51,298 bases of DNA, taken from the NCBI GenBank assembly GCA_002351535.1, contig DEGR01000001.1, forward strand, positions 1 through 51,298, written 5' to 3'. The stretch is from Lachnospira sp. UBA2821 (GTDB lineage: Bacteria; Bacillota; Clostridia; Lachnospirales; Lachnospiraceae). Positions within the stretch are counted from its first letter, which is position 1. Every line of letters begins with the position of its first letter. A program made the position numbers and the translations under genes. Shown here piece by piece: positions 1 through 7,197 of this stretch. The notes under the pieces are model-generated. The model ran no database searches, was not told the DNA's origin, and saw only the letters and a program-made list of their open reading frames with translations.

Positions 1-186
1 ATTTACTATATAGAAAGAGAAGGGATTATCTGTATTCTGGTTAGAAGTATCTGGGATATTTCAACGGACAGGGAAACAGTAAAAAGCATTATGAAGCTGG
101 CATCCGACCACAATATCAGCATCAATGAGGAGAACAGAGGCTTTGAACCGGCTACGCTTGTCTGGGACGGTGGCGCTGGGTGCTAG
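1..186 (+). CDS. C-terminal fragment of an unidentified element-borne protein
   Basis: The frame is open from the first base and stops at TAG 184-186, giving about 61 residues. It includes the stretches ISTDRETVKSIMKL and NEENRGFEPATLVWDG, which look protein-like, with normal codon use for the element. I do not recognise the family. A second protein-like frame (138-317) overlaps the end of this one. The two may be halves of one frameshifted gene, or two overlapping genes. Confidence 0.35.
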   Translation: MYYIEREGIICILVRSIWDISTDRETVKSIMKLASDHNISINEENRGFEPATLVWDGGAGC

Positions 187-317
187 GCTGTATCATTTAT
201 CCATCAGAGACCACAGTGTTCGATGAGAAAGGCAGTCGTGTGGTCTCTTGTCCTACAGAGGACGGAGCAAGGGAATATATCAGAGAACAGGAAGGAAGTG
301 AACCTGATGGAAATTAA
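138..317 (+). other. Protein-like open frame overlapping the mazF start; possible frameshifted continuation of the upstream ORF
   Basis: This frame has no visible start codon of its own. It runs from just after a TGA at 135-137 to a TAA at 315-317. The translation contains CIIYPSETTVFDEKGSRVV followed by an acidic tail, which reads like a genuine C-terminus. It overlaps the first codons of the MazF-like gene by 11 nt, as expected for translational coupling. It may be the true C-terminus of the gene entering from the left edge, displaced by a frameshift around 150-180. The function is unknown. Confidence 0.3.
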
Positions 318-681
318 GAGAGGCGATATCTGGATGGTTGATTTCGGACCACCGGAAGATGACGATGATCATCTGCAGCACAGCATACGCCCTGTAGTGA
401 TTGTCAGCAATAACCGGGCGAATGAACACAGCATGGTACTTCATGCTGTTCCTCTTACCAGTAAGATAAAAAAGAAGCGTTATATGCCGACTCATGTATT
501 TATCAATGGTTTTCAGGCAGAAGGGCTTGACAGGCACAGCATAGCATTGTGTGAACAGTTATGCTGTGTAAGATATGGAGATTTGATGCGTCAGGTCGGA
601 AAGGTAAGCACATTTCAGATGCTTAAGATTACACTGGGGATGCAGATACAGCTTGGAATGGTAGGAAAGTATAACGAATAA
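307..681 (+). CDS. MazF/PemK-family endoribonuclease toxin
   Basis: This 124-residue protein has the MazF/PemK fold signatures: RGDIWMVDFG at residues 5-14, RPVVIVSNN at 28-36 with the conserved Arg28, VPLTS at 48-52 with the conserved Thr51, and SIALCEQ near residue 80. Family members cut single-stranded RNA in a sequence-specific way and are held inactive by a cognate antitoxin. The ATG at 307 was chosen because an AGGAAGG site lies 10-17 nt upstream and the family starts at this MxIKRGDIW segment. No recognisable antitoxin lies beside it in the visible sequence; the gene just upstream is unidentified and overlaps the start. It probably serves stabilisation of the element or is a solitary regulator. 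Confidence 0.85.
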   Translation: MEIKRGDIWMVDFGPPEDDDDHLQHSIRPVVIVSNNRANEHSMVLHAVPLTSKIKKKRYMPTHVFINGFQAEGLDRHSIALCEQLCCVRYGDLMRQVGKVSTFQMLKITLGMQIQLGMVGKYNE

Positions 682-717
682 AGAATAGTGCCGGAGCATC
701 TGCCCCGGCTTTACATA

Positions 718-735
718 GCCACCTGTATGGGTGGC
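718..735 (+). other. Short hairpin between mazF and the DUF6870-like gene
   Basis: GCCACC (718-723) and GGTGGC (730-735) are perfectly complementary around a 6-nt loop and are followed by an AT-rich stretch without a clean T-run. It could be a weak terminator or an mRNA-stabilising structure. A second short pairing, GCCGG/CCGGC, lies just upstream at about 690-709. Confidence 0.4.
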
Positions 736-765
736 AATTATTATTATGTAGATTGGAGGGATTGG

Positions 766-1017
766 ATGACGGCAGAGGAATTAATAAAGTTAAGAGATGT
801 TGATGTTACTAATGTTGATAGGGATACACTTGTTGATTTACAGGATATACGCATAAACGATAAGCTTTCGGTTGATGAAAGAATTGCATCTTTTATCGAG
901 CAGATAAAGAATCCTTATTGTTTTAAAGTTGATGGTGTGGTGGTAAAAGTGGCATTTTCATCAGGGGGAAAGAGTTTTAACGAGCAGTTTGAACAGATGA
1001 TTCTTGGATTTTCTTAA
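766..1017 (+). CDS. DUF6870-like small protein of integrative elements
   Basis: An 83-residue protein beginning MTAEELIKLRDVDV, with NPYCFKVDGVVVKV in its C-terminal half. From memory this matches the DUF6870 family found beside recombinase modules of Firmicute ICEs; its function is unknown. The ATG at 766 was chosen because GGAGGG sits 6-11 nt upstream. A longer GTG-start version from 688 would run through the hairpin region and lacks a ribosome-binding site. The gene lies directly upstream of the recombinase triplet, separated by a 115-nt structured leader. Confidence 0.65.
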   Translation: MTAEELIKLRDVDVTNVDRDTLVDLQDIRINDKLSVDERIASFIEQIKNPYCFKVDGVVVKVAFSSGGKSFNEQFEQMILGFS

Positions 1018-1042
1018 GAATCATATGGAATCTTTTGTGAGT

Positions 1043-1071
1043 TTGTGTTAATATACCATTAGGACTAAATT
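1043..1071 (+). promoter_or_regulatory. Possible promoter of the recombinase operon
   Basis: TTGTGT (1043-1048) and TAAATT (1066-1071) are separated by 17 nt and lie 62 nt before the first recombinase start. Both boxes deviate from consensus, so the call is tentative. Confidence 0.3.
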
Positions 1072-1072
1072 A

Positions 1073-1129
1073 GTGCAAACCACAAATTTTACTAGGTAAT
1101 CTAACTAATAAAATTAAGGAGGCTTGCAC
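1073..1129 (+). promoter_or_regulatory. Stem-loop able to sequester the Shine-Dalgarno of the first recombinase
   Basis: GTGCAAACC (1073-1081) pairs with GGCTTGCAC (1121-1129) with one mismatch, and AATTTTA (1085-1091) pairs with TAAAATT (1109-1115) inside it. The Shine-Dalgarno AAGGAGG (1116-1122) is enclosed between the two arms and its last two G residues are base-paired. In RNA this would limit ribosome access to the ATG at 1133. That it acts as a regulator is inference. Confidence 0.45.
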
Positions 1130-1132
1130 ATT

Positions 1133-2791
1133 ATGAGTAATATTAAAATCTATAAAGCAGCCATCTACGTTAGATTATCTAAAGAAGATGGTGATGTTTC
1201 TGATGCTTCAAAAGCAGAGAGTAACAGCATATCTAATCAAAAAGAACTTATCAAAGATTTCCTCAAGGATAAACAGGATATTGTAATTGTTTCAGAACGT
1301 GTAGACGATGGATACAGCGGAGTAAACTTTGAGCGTCCGGCATTTCAGTTAATGTTGGAGGATATTAAGCAAGGCAAGGTTGACTGCGTGGTAGTAAAGG
1401 ATCTATCTCGTTTCGGAAGAAATTATATTGAGTCGGGCAGATATATTGAAAAAATATTTCCAATGCTGGGCGTTCGATTTATTGCAATAAATGACAATTA
1501 TGATAGTCTGACAGGAAAATCTCAAACAGATGAAATAGTAATCCCGTTCAAAAACCTAATTAATGATGCGTATTGTAGGGATATTTCCATAAAAATACGC
1601 AGTCATTTAGATGTCAAAAGAAGAAAAGGTGAGTTCATCGGCTCGTTTACCATATATGGTTATGCCAAGGATGAACATGATCATAATAAGATAGTTATTG
1701 ATGAATATGCCGCAGGTGTTGTAAGGGATATATATCAGTGGAAAATATCAGGTATGAGTCAGCAGAGAATAGCGGATAAACTGAATGATATGGGTGTGCT
1801 TTCTCCGGCAGAGTATAAAAAAAGCTGTGGTATAAAATACAGTGCAAATTTGCAGACAAAAAAACAAGCAATATGGAGTGCTGTTGCAATAACCAGAATT
1901 CTAACAAATGAAAGTTATACTGGTACGCTAATTCAGGGGAAGGTTACTACACCTAATTACAAGGTTAAGAAAACTGTAATTAAAGATGAAGAGGATTGGG
2001 TTGTGATTCCCAATGCATTTGAAGCAATCATTACAAAAGAGCAATTTGATATGGTGCAGGAAATACTGAAAAAGGATACTAGGGTGGCTCCAGATAAGAA
2101 GTCCGTTTATTTGTTTTCCGGAATAGCTGTCTGTGGAGATTGTGGAAGACAGATGAGTCGTAAAGTATCTACGGTTTCAGGAAAGAAATATGTTTACTAT
2201 ATGTGTTCTGCTAATAAAAAAGAAGGAGTATGCAGTAGTCATAGAATCCGAGAGGATGAATTAGAGAAAGCTGTAGTGACATACCTGAACAGTTATATTG
2301 ATGAACTTGAAAACATTCAGCATTTTCTTGAATTTATTGATAAACTTCCATATCAGGAAGTAAATGTTAAGAGATTGAATATGAGAATTGTTCAGTTAGA
2401 AGAGGATGCTCAGAAGTACGAAAAATTGAAAGTATCTGTTTATGAAGATTTGAAAGACGAGTTGATTTCAAAAGAAGAATATATTTCGATGAAGCAGGAA
2501 TTTGAAAAACGTCGCAGAGCTGCACTTGATTCTATAGCACAGATTAAAATTGAAATAGAGACATTGGCATCCAGAAACGGAAAGCATCATGAATGGATTG
2601 AGTCTTTTCTTGCAAATAAAGGAATTGAAAAGCTGGAAAGAAACGTTGTGGTAGAACTTATTGATTATATCAAGATATATGAAGATAAGAGAATTGAGAT
2701 TGTTTTCAGATACGCAGATAATTATAAGGAAATATTGAACCAAATTAGGTATATACAAGATAATAAGAATGAAATGCAGGAGGTGTCATAA
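1133..2791 (+). CDS. Large serine recombinase, first of a triplet
   Basis: This 552-residue site-specific recombinase has an N-terminal resolvase domain (about 7-155) with catalytic Ser16 in YVRLSKED, and the arginine-rich motif KDLSRFGRNYIE. A 'recombinase' DNA-binding domain follows (about 165-300), then a zinc ribbon from about residue 334 (CGDCG, then paired cysteines), a coiled coil, and a C-terminal RIEIVFRYAD segment typical of TnpX/TndX relatives. It would act with its two neighbours to excise and integrate the element. The ATG at 1133 is preferred to the TTG at 1124 because AAGGAGG ends 10 nt before it. Its TAA overlaps the next ATG by one base. Confidence 0.93.
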   Translation: MSNIKIYKAAIYVRLSKEDGDVSDASKAESNSISNQKELIKDFLKDKQDIVIVSERVDDGYSGVNFERPAFQLMLEDIKQGKVDCVVVKDLSRFGRNYIESGRYIEKIFPMLGVRFIAINDNYDSLTGKSQTDEIVIPFKNLINDAYCRDISIKIRSHLDVKRRKGEFIGSFTIYGYAKDEHDHNKIVIDEYAAGVVRDIYQWKISGMSQQRIADKLNDMGVLSPAEYKKSCGIKYSANLQTKKQAIWSAVAITRILTNESYTGTLIQGKVTTPNYKVKKTVIKDEEDWVVIPNAFEAIITKEQFDMVQEILKKDTRVAPDKKSVYLFSGIAVCGDCGRQMSRKVSTVSGKKYVYYMCSANKKEGVCSSHRIREDELEKAVVTYLNSYIDELENIQHFLEFIDKLPYQEVNVKRLNMRIVQLEEDAQKYEKLKVSVYEDLKDELISKEEYISMKQEFEKRRRAALDSIAQIKIEIETLASRNGKHHEWIESFLANKGIEKLERNVVVELIDYIKIYEDKRIEIVFRYADNYKEILNQIRYIQDNKNEMQEVS

Positions 2792-4431
2792 TGGCAAGAA
2801 AGAGCAGAATTGCAGAAAATGCCATGAGCATTATTTCTGCAAAAGAAGGTGCGTATAAGACGGCAGTGTATGCAAGATTATCTACAGAAGATTTGGATGA
2901 GGATACTTTGGATAATCAGATATATCTTCTGAAAAGTTTTGTTGGTGAGAAAACCGATATGGTACTGGTTGATATATATGCGGACAATGGTTTTTCAGGA
3001 ACCAATTTTGAAAGACCGGAATTTACAAGGCTGATGAACGATGTAAAGACTGGAAAAGTAAACTGCATAGTAGTGAAAGATTTGTCAAGACTTGGAAGAA
3101 ACTATATTGAAACAGGAAATTTGATAGAGAATGTATTTCCATTTCTTAATGTAAGATTTATAGCGGTCACGGATAATTTTGATACGAATGAAGGTGGCGG
3201 CGTAGAAAATATGGTGGCTTCATTTAAAAATCTGGTAAATGATGTCTATGCCAAAGATATATCGAGGAAAATAATAACTGCTTTTCGTACCAAACAGAAA
3301 AACGGAGAATATATTGGACTGGTAGCACCATATGGTTATTTGAAGTCAGCTGAAAACAAAAATAAGTTTGTAATTGATGAAAAGACGGCACCGGCAGTGA
3401 AAAAAATATTTGAATTATATGCTGGAGGATATGGATTAGACCGCATTGCAAGAATTATGAATGAATCAGATTATGATTGTCCGAGAAAATACAGATATTC
3501 CATTGGGATAACAAAATCGGATAGATACAAGAATTCTAAATGGGGTAGAACAACCATTAACACAATATTGACTAATCGTGCTTATATAGGTGATATGGTT
3601 CAGGGAAAAGTAAAACAGGAGCTTTGCAATAACATTGTTATGCATTATACGAATAAAGATGACTGGATAGTAGTTGAAGGAACACACGAGGCTATTATCG
3701 AGCGAAATCTGTTTTTTGAAGTTCAGGATATTTTGGAAAAGAAAAAGACAGAGCAGGCAGTCCGAAGAAAAAACAGTAAGAGCAGAGAATACAAAGAAGA
3801 GAATCTTCTGAAAGGTCGCATAAAATGTGGTTGCTGTGGAAAGAGCATGAATTTAGCTCAAAACGTAAGAGGCAACAGTATTAGCAGAAGCTATTATTGC
3901 AGTGGATATAAGGAATTAAGAGAAGCAGTTTGTACTAATAAAAATCGAATAAATAAATCATCTGTCGAAAGCAAAGTATTAGAAAGTATTAAAAAATGTA
4001 TTTTCAACAATATAGATGAAAGTTCACTCTCGCTTGAGATTGCTGACAAAAATACTCAGGATATTAAAAAGAGAATGGTACAGATAGAAAGAGCGATTCG
4101 CCAGACTAATTCAAAGATTGCGGATTTATACAAAGATGTTTCGGACGGCTTGATTGATGAAAACGATTATCTGTTGATGAAAACTAAGTTTCTGAATGAC
4201 AAGAAGCAGTTGGAGAGAGAAGAAAAACTTCTGTCAGATAATATGAAGAAGACTTCTGATTCAGCAGGAAAATTAAGAGCAGCAGATTATCTGAAAAAGT
4301 GCAAAAAAGCAAAGAAACTGGATAGAAAAATGGTTGAAAGCTTTATTGAGTTAGTTACAATCAATGATGATAAAAGTATAGAAATAACATTTTCATGTTG
4401 TGATGAAATTCTGAGAAAACTGGAGGGATAA
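2791..4431 (+). CDS. Large serine recombinase, second of a triplet
   Basis: This 546-residue protein has the same plan as its neighbours: catalytic Ser31 in VYARLSTED, KDLSRLGRNYIE in the resolvase domain, a central recombinase domain, a zinc ribbon starting CGCCGKSM near residue 346, and a coiled coil ending in a SIEITFSC strand. The N-terminus is about 15-20 residues longer than in the other two. Start and previous stop share an A (TAATG) and a GGAGG precedes it, so translation is coupled. It is clearly divergent from the first and third copies, so the triplet is not a recent tandem duplication. Confidence 0.93.
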   Translation: MARKSRIAENAMSIISAKEGAYKTAVYARLSTEDLDEDTLDNQIYLLKSFVGEKTDMVLVDIYADNGFSGTNFERPEFTRLMNDVKTGKVNCIVVKDLSRLGRNYIETGNLIENVFPFLNVRFIAVTDNFDTNEGGGVENMVASFKNLVNDVYAKDISRKIITAFRTKQKNGEYIGLVAPYGYLKSAENKNKFVIDEKTAPAVKKIFELYAGGYGLDRIARIMNESDYDCPRKYRYSIGITKSDRYKNSKWGRTTINTILTNRAYIGDMVQGKVKQELCNNIVMHYTNKDDWIVVEGTHEAIIERNLFFEVQDILEKKKTEQAVRRKNSKSREYKEENLLKGRIKCGCCGKSMNLAQNVRGNSISRSYYCSGYKELREAVCTNKNRINKSSVESKVLESIKKCIFNNIDESSLSLEIADKNTQDIKKRMVQIERAIRQTNSKIADLYKDVSDGLIDENDYLLMKTKFLNDKKQLEREEKLLSDNMKKTSDSAGKLRAADYLKKCKKAKKLDRKMVESFIELVTINDDKSIEITFSCCDEILRKLEG

Positions 4432-4432
4432 C

Positions 4433-6019
4433 ATGGTAAAGACAGTAGCGATGTATATTAGATTATCCCTTGAGGATACTGATGTGAAATCATCAGAAAA
4501 AAATGAAAGTAATAGTATTACCAATCAGAGAGATATGATTATGAGGTACATTCGTGATAACAAAGAGTTTTCGGATTATTTAATTAAGGAGTATCTGGAT
4601 GATGGATTTACAGGCAGAAACTTTGAAAGAGAAGGTTTTCAAAATCTTATTACGGCATGCAAGCAAGGATCTGTGCAGTGCATTATTGTAAAAGACTTCT
4701 CACGACTGGGTAGAAATTATGTTGAAGTTGGAAATTTGCTGGAACAATTATTTCCGTTCCTGGGTATAAGAGTTATATCAATAAATGACGGATATGATAG
4801 TAACTCTTTTGTTGGGCAGACAGGTGGCATTGATGTTGCTTTTAAAAATCTTGTATATAATCTATATAGCCGGGATTTGTCACAAAAGGTTAAGGCTGCG
4901 GTAACTTCAAGAATGAAAAGAGGAGAATTTCTAAGTCCGTATGGGATTTATGGATATAAGAAAGATCCGGAGGATATTCATAAGTTGGTAATTGATGATG
5001 AGGCCGCTCAGGTTGTTAGAAGAATTTTTGATATGGTCATTGCTGGAACCAAAAGAGGAGAAATTGCAAGAATACTTAATGATGAGCAGATTCTTACACC
5101 GGCACTATATAAAAAGAAGAAGGGGTGTTCAAGAGATTGGGTTCCTAATGGAAATAAAGTTGGATGGACTAATACTATGATTGCAAAAATTATTCGTGAT
5201 GAGCGATATGCGGGTAATATGGTGGCTCATAAGAAAGTATATGAGTCTTTTGATTCAAAGCATCAAATTGAGGTTGATAAGTCTGAATGGATAGTTGTGG
5301 AAAATACACACGAAGGTATTGTTTCGTATGATGAATTTGAGGCTGCAAATGCAAATATGCAGGGCAAACGTCAATCAAAGAAAGATAAGAGTTCATCAAG
5401 TAAAAACTATTCCGTTATTATCTGTCCGTATTGTGGGCTTAGATTAAGACCTGGAAAGGCAGAGTACAAGTATATGTATTGCAGTACAGGAAGGACAAAG
5501 AGTAATAGTCCTTGTTCAAAGGTAAGGATAGAAAAAGAACTTGTTCAGAATGTCCTTGTAAAACTTGTAAGAAATCAGGCTAAAATTATGATCACGGCAG
5601 AAGATTTGCTTAAGAAGAAAGCAAAAGAGTCTGAGCCGAAAAGAAATACAGAGAGCCTGATAAAAAGGTTGAGAGCTGAATTGAAAAGACTTGAAACGAA
5701 AAAAGTATCTGATTATGAACATTACAAGCAGGGCAGTATTTCCAGAAGTGATTTTTTGGATGCAAAAGGCTTAGCTGATATGCGTATATCAGAAATAAAT
5801 AAGGAACTTTCTGATTTGGAGAGGGAATTATTAGATAAACGAGTAGCGATAGCTGAAGAGAGTGACATCTGGGATATAAAAAAATATGTAAATCTGGATA
5901 AGTATGATAAAGAAATTATGGCAAGTCTGATTGAAAAAGCAATAGTAATTGATGAAAATACTGTTCAGGTAATATGGAAAAATCAAGATATGTACGATAA
6001 GGTTTTATCCAATTTATAA
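4433..6019 (+). CDS. Large serine recombinase, third of a triplet
   Basis: This 528-residue recombinase has catalytic Ser12 in MYIRLSLED, KDFSRLGRNYVE, a recombinase domain and a shortened zinc ribbon from about residue 331 (CPYCG ... YMYC). A basic coiled coil and a C-terminal VQVIWKNQD strand follow. It starts one base after the preceding stop, with GGAGGG 5-10 nt upstream. All catalytic landmarks are intact in all three copies. Heteromeric use of the three enzymes is known in principle for such triplets but cannot be seen from sequence. Confidence 0.93.
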   Translation: MVKTVAMYIRLSLEDTDVKSSEKNESNSITNQRDMIMRYIRDNKEFSDYLIKEYLDDGFTGRNFEREGFQNLITACKQGSVQCIIVKDFSRLGRNYVEVGNLLEQLFPFLGIRVISINDGYDSNSFVGQTGGIDVAFKNLVYNLYSRDLSQKVKAAVTSRMKRGEFLSPYGIYGYKKDPEDIHKLVIDDEAAQVVRRIFDMVIAGTKRGEIARILNDEQILTPALYKKKKGCSRDWVPNGNKVGWTNTMIAKIIRDERYAGNMVAHKKVYESFDSKHQIEVDKSEWIVVENTHEGIVSYDEFEAANANMQGKRQSKKDKSSSSKNYSVIICPYCGLRLRPGKAEYKYMYCSTGRTKSNSPCSKVRIEKELVQNVLVKLVRNQAKIMITAEDLLKKKAKESEPKRNTESLIKRLRAELKRLETKKVSDYEHYKQGSISRSDFLDAKGLADMRISEINKELSDLERELLDKRVAIAEESDIWDIKKYVNLDKYDKEIMASLIEKAIVIDENTVQVIWKNQDMYDKVLSNL

Positions 6020-6077
6020 AAAATATGTGATATAATAAGAATGCTTGTTTAATGAGCATCGGGAAGGTTGTGAATGA

Positions 6078-6776
6078 ATGATTTATATTACTGGAGATAC
6101 ACATGGGAGTTTTGAGCGAGTTGAGAACTTTTGCCAAAGGTTTAATACAAAAAATGACGATATAATGATTATACTTGGAGATGCGGGAATAAATTTCAGT
6201 GGTCCACGATATGATCGATTAAAGAAACGTCAGCTTGAAGAATTGCCGATTACTATATTCGCCATTCATGGTAATCATGAACAGAGACCATTCACTATTG
6301 AATCATATAAAGAACAGGTGTGGAATGGTGGAATGGTTTATTATGAGGAAAAATTTCCGAGCATATTGTTTGCTAAGGACGGAGAAGTTTATAACCTTAA
6401 TGGACTAAAAACAATTGTAATGGGCGGAGCATACAGTATTGATAAAGCGTATCGTTTGGCATATGGTTATGGCTGGTGGGAAGATGAGCAGCCATCAGAT
6501 GAAATCAAAAAGTATGTTGAAGAACAGCTGGAACGTGAAGCATGGGATGTAGATGTGGTGCTTAGTCATACCACACCGCTTAAATATGAGCCAGTTGAAG
6601 TATTTATGTCTGGTGTTGATCAGAGTAAAGTAGATAAATCAACAGAAAATTGGCTTGATAAAATTGAAGACAGGCTATCATACAAAAAATGGTATTGTGG
6701 TCATTATCATACTGAAAAGAAGATTGATAATCTAGAGATTATGTTTGAAAACTTTGATGAATTTGGTTTAGGATAA
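6078..6776 (+). CDS. Calcineurin-like metallophosphoesterase
   Basis: This 232-residue protein carries the complete metallophosphoesterase motif series: GDTHG (6-10), LGDAG, GNHE, SHTTP and GHYH near the C-terminus. These provide the two-metal site. The substrate cannot be told; relatives hydrolyse phosphodiesters, phosphoproteins or dinucleotides. It starts 58 nt after the third recombinase, and a GGAAGG precedes the ATG by 10 nt. It is the last intact gene before the inferred element boundary, so it is probably cargo of the element rather than a host gene. Confidence 0.85.
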   Translation: MIYITGDTHGSFERVENFCQRFNTKNDDIMIILGDAGINFSGPRYDRLKKRQLEELPITIFAIHGNHEQRPFTIESYKEQVWNGGMVYYEEKFPSILFAKDGEVYNLNGLKTIVMGGAYSIDKAYRLAYGYGWWEDEQPSDEIKKYVEEQLEREAWDVDVVLSHTTPLKYEPVEVFMSGVDQSKVDKSTENWLDKIEDRLSYKKWYCGHYHTEKKIDNLEIMFENFDEFGLG

Positions 6777-6783
6777 TTAACTA

Positions 6784-6819
6784 TGTCTGGAATGTCTTAT
6801 GAAATGGGCATTCCGGACA
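6784..6819 (+). other. Strong inverted repeat at the element end
   Basis: An 11-nt arm (6784-6794) pairs with 6809-6819 with a single G-T wobble around a 14-nt loop. An A-rich stretch and then a T-run (about 6836-6843) follow. It may terminate the phosphoesterase transcript, or it may be part of the recombinase recognition sequence near the boundary. Confidence 0.5.
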
Positions 6820-6861
6820 AAATGAAAAAAGTTAATTTTTTTTGTCCCATCCTTGACATGA

Positions 6862-7098
6862 GCTGATGGAAACGGTCGTGTTGGTAGGATTATTATGTTT
6901 AAAGAGTGTCTGAGGCACAATATTGTCCCGTTTATTATCGAGGATAATTTAAAAATGTTTTATTATCGTGGTTTAAAGGAGTGGAATAATGAAAAAGGGT
7001 ATTTAAGAGATACATGTTTAACTGCTCAAGATAGGTACAAAACATATTTGGATTACTTTGAAATAAAATATGATAATAAAATGAACCAGATTTCGTAG
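6862..7098 (+). pseudogene. 5'-truncated Fic-family protein remnant
   Basis: The in-frame translation from 6862 reads ADGNGRVGRIIMFKECLR and continues with NIVPFIIEDNLKMFYYRGLKEW to a TAG at 7096-7098. This is the conserved stretch after the Fic catalytic histidine: the DGNGR-x-GR anion-binding motif plus the C-terminal helices. Fic enzymes transfer AMP or related groups to proteins. The preceding HPF half of the motif and the whole N-terminus are missing, and a TGA sits directly upstream in frame (6859-6861). Only about 78 residues remain, so no activity is expected. Confidence 0.8.
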
Positions 7099-7118
7099 CC
7101 GAAAAAATATAAAATCTA

Positions 7119-7147
7119 TTGATTTTTGTATGACTATTTAGTATATT
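7119..7147 (+). promoter_or_regulatory. Promoter of the plsX operon
   Basis: TTGATT (7119-7124) and TATATT (7142-7147) are separated by 17 nt. The plsX start lies 50 nt downstream of the -10 box. Confidence 0.6.
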
Positions 7148-7197
7148 AGGCATGGTAGATTTAAAAGACTATTGAACAATGGATATGGAGAGAATAT

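Larger units (their letters stand above)
1..6861 (+). mobile_element. Terminal part of an integrative (conjugative) element with three serine recombinases
   Basis: The segment holds a toxin gene, a DUF6870-like gene, three adjacent large serine recombinases and a phosphoesterase. It ends abruptly where a 5'-truncated fic reading frame begins. Triplets of serine integrases at one end are known from some Firmicute ICEs. The conjugation genes and the other end would lie to the left of the window. The right boundary near 6861 is inferred: the fic frame has a TGA at 6859-6861 and recognisable homology starts at 6862. Serine recombinases of the TnpX/TndX type exchange strands at GA dinucleotides, and a GA lies at 6865-6866. 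No att repeat could be confirmed because the left end is not visible. Confidence 0.7.

Noticed and set aside
688..765. Longer GTG-start form of the DUF6870-like protein
   Set aside because: It would include a hairpin region and lacks a Shine-Dalgarno, whereas GGAGGG precedes ATG 766.
6848..6862. CAT CCT upstream of the fic remnant as the HP of the HPFxDGNGR motif
   Set aside because: The spacing to DGNGR is 11 nt instead of 6 and the frame contains stops, so the match is probably chance.
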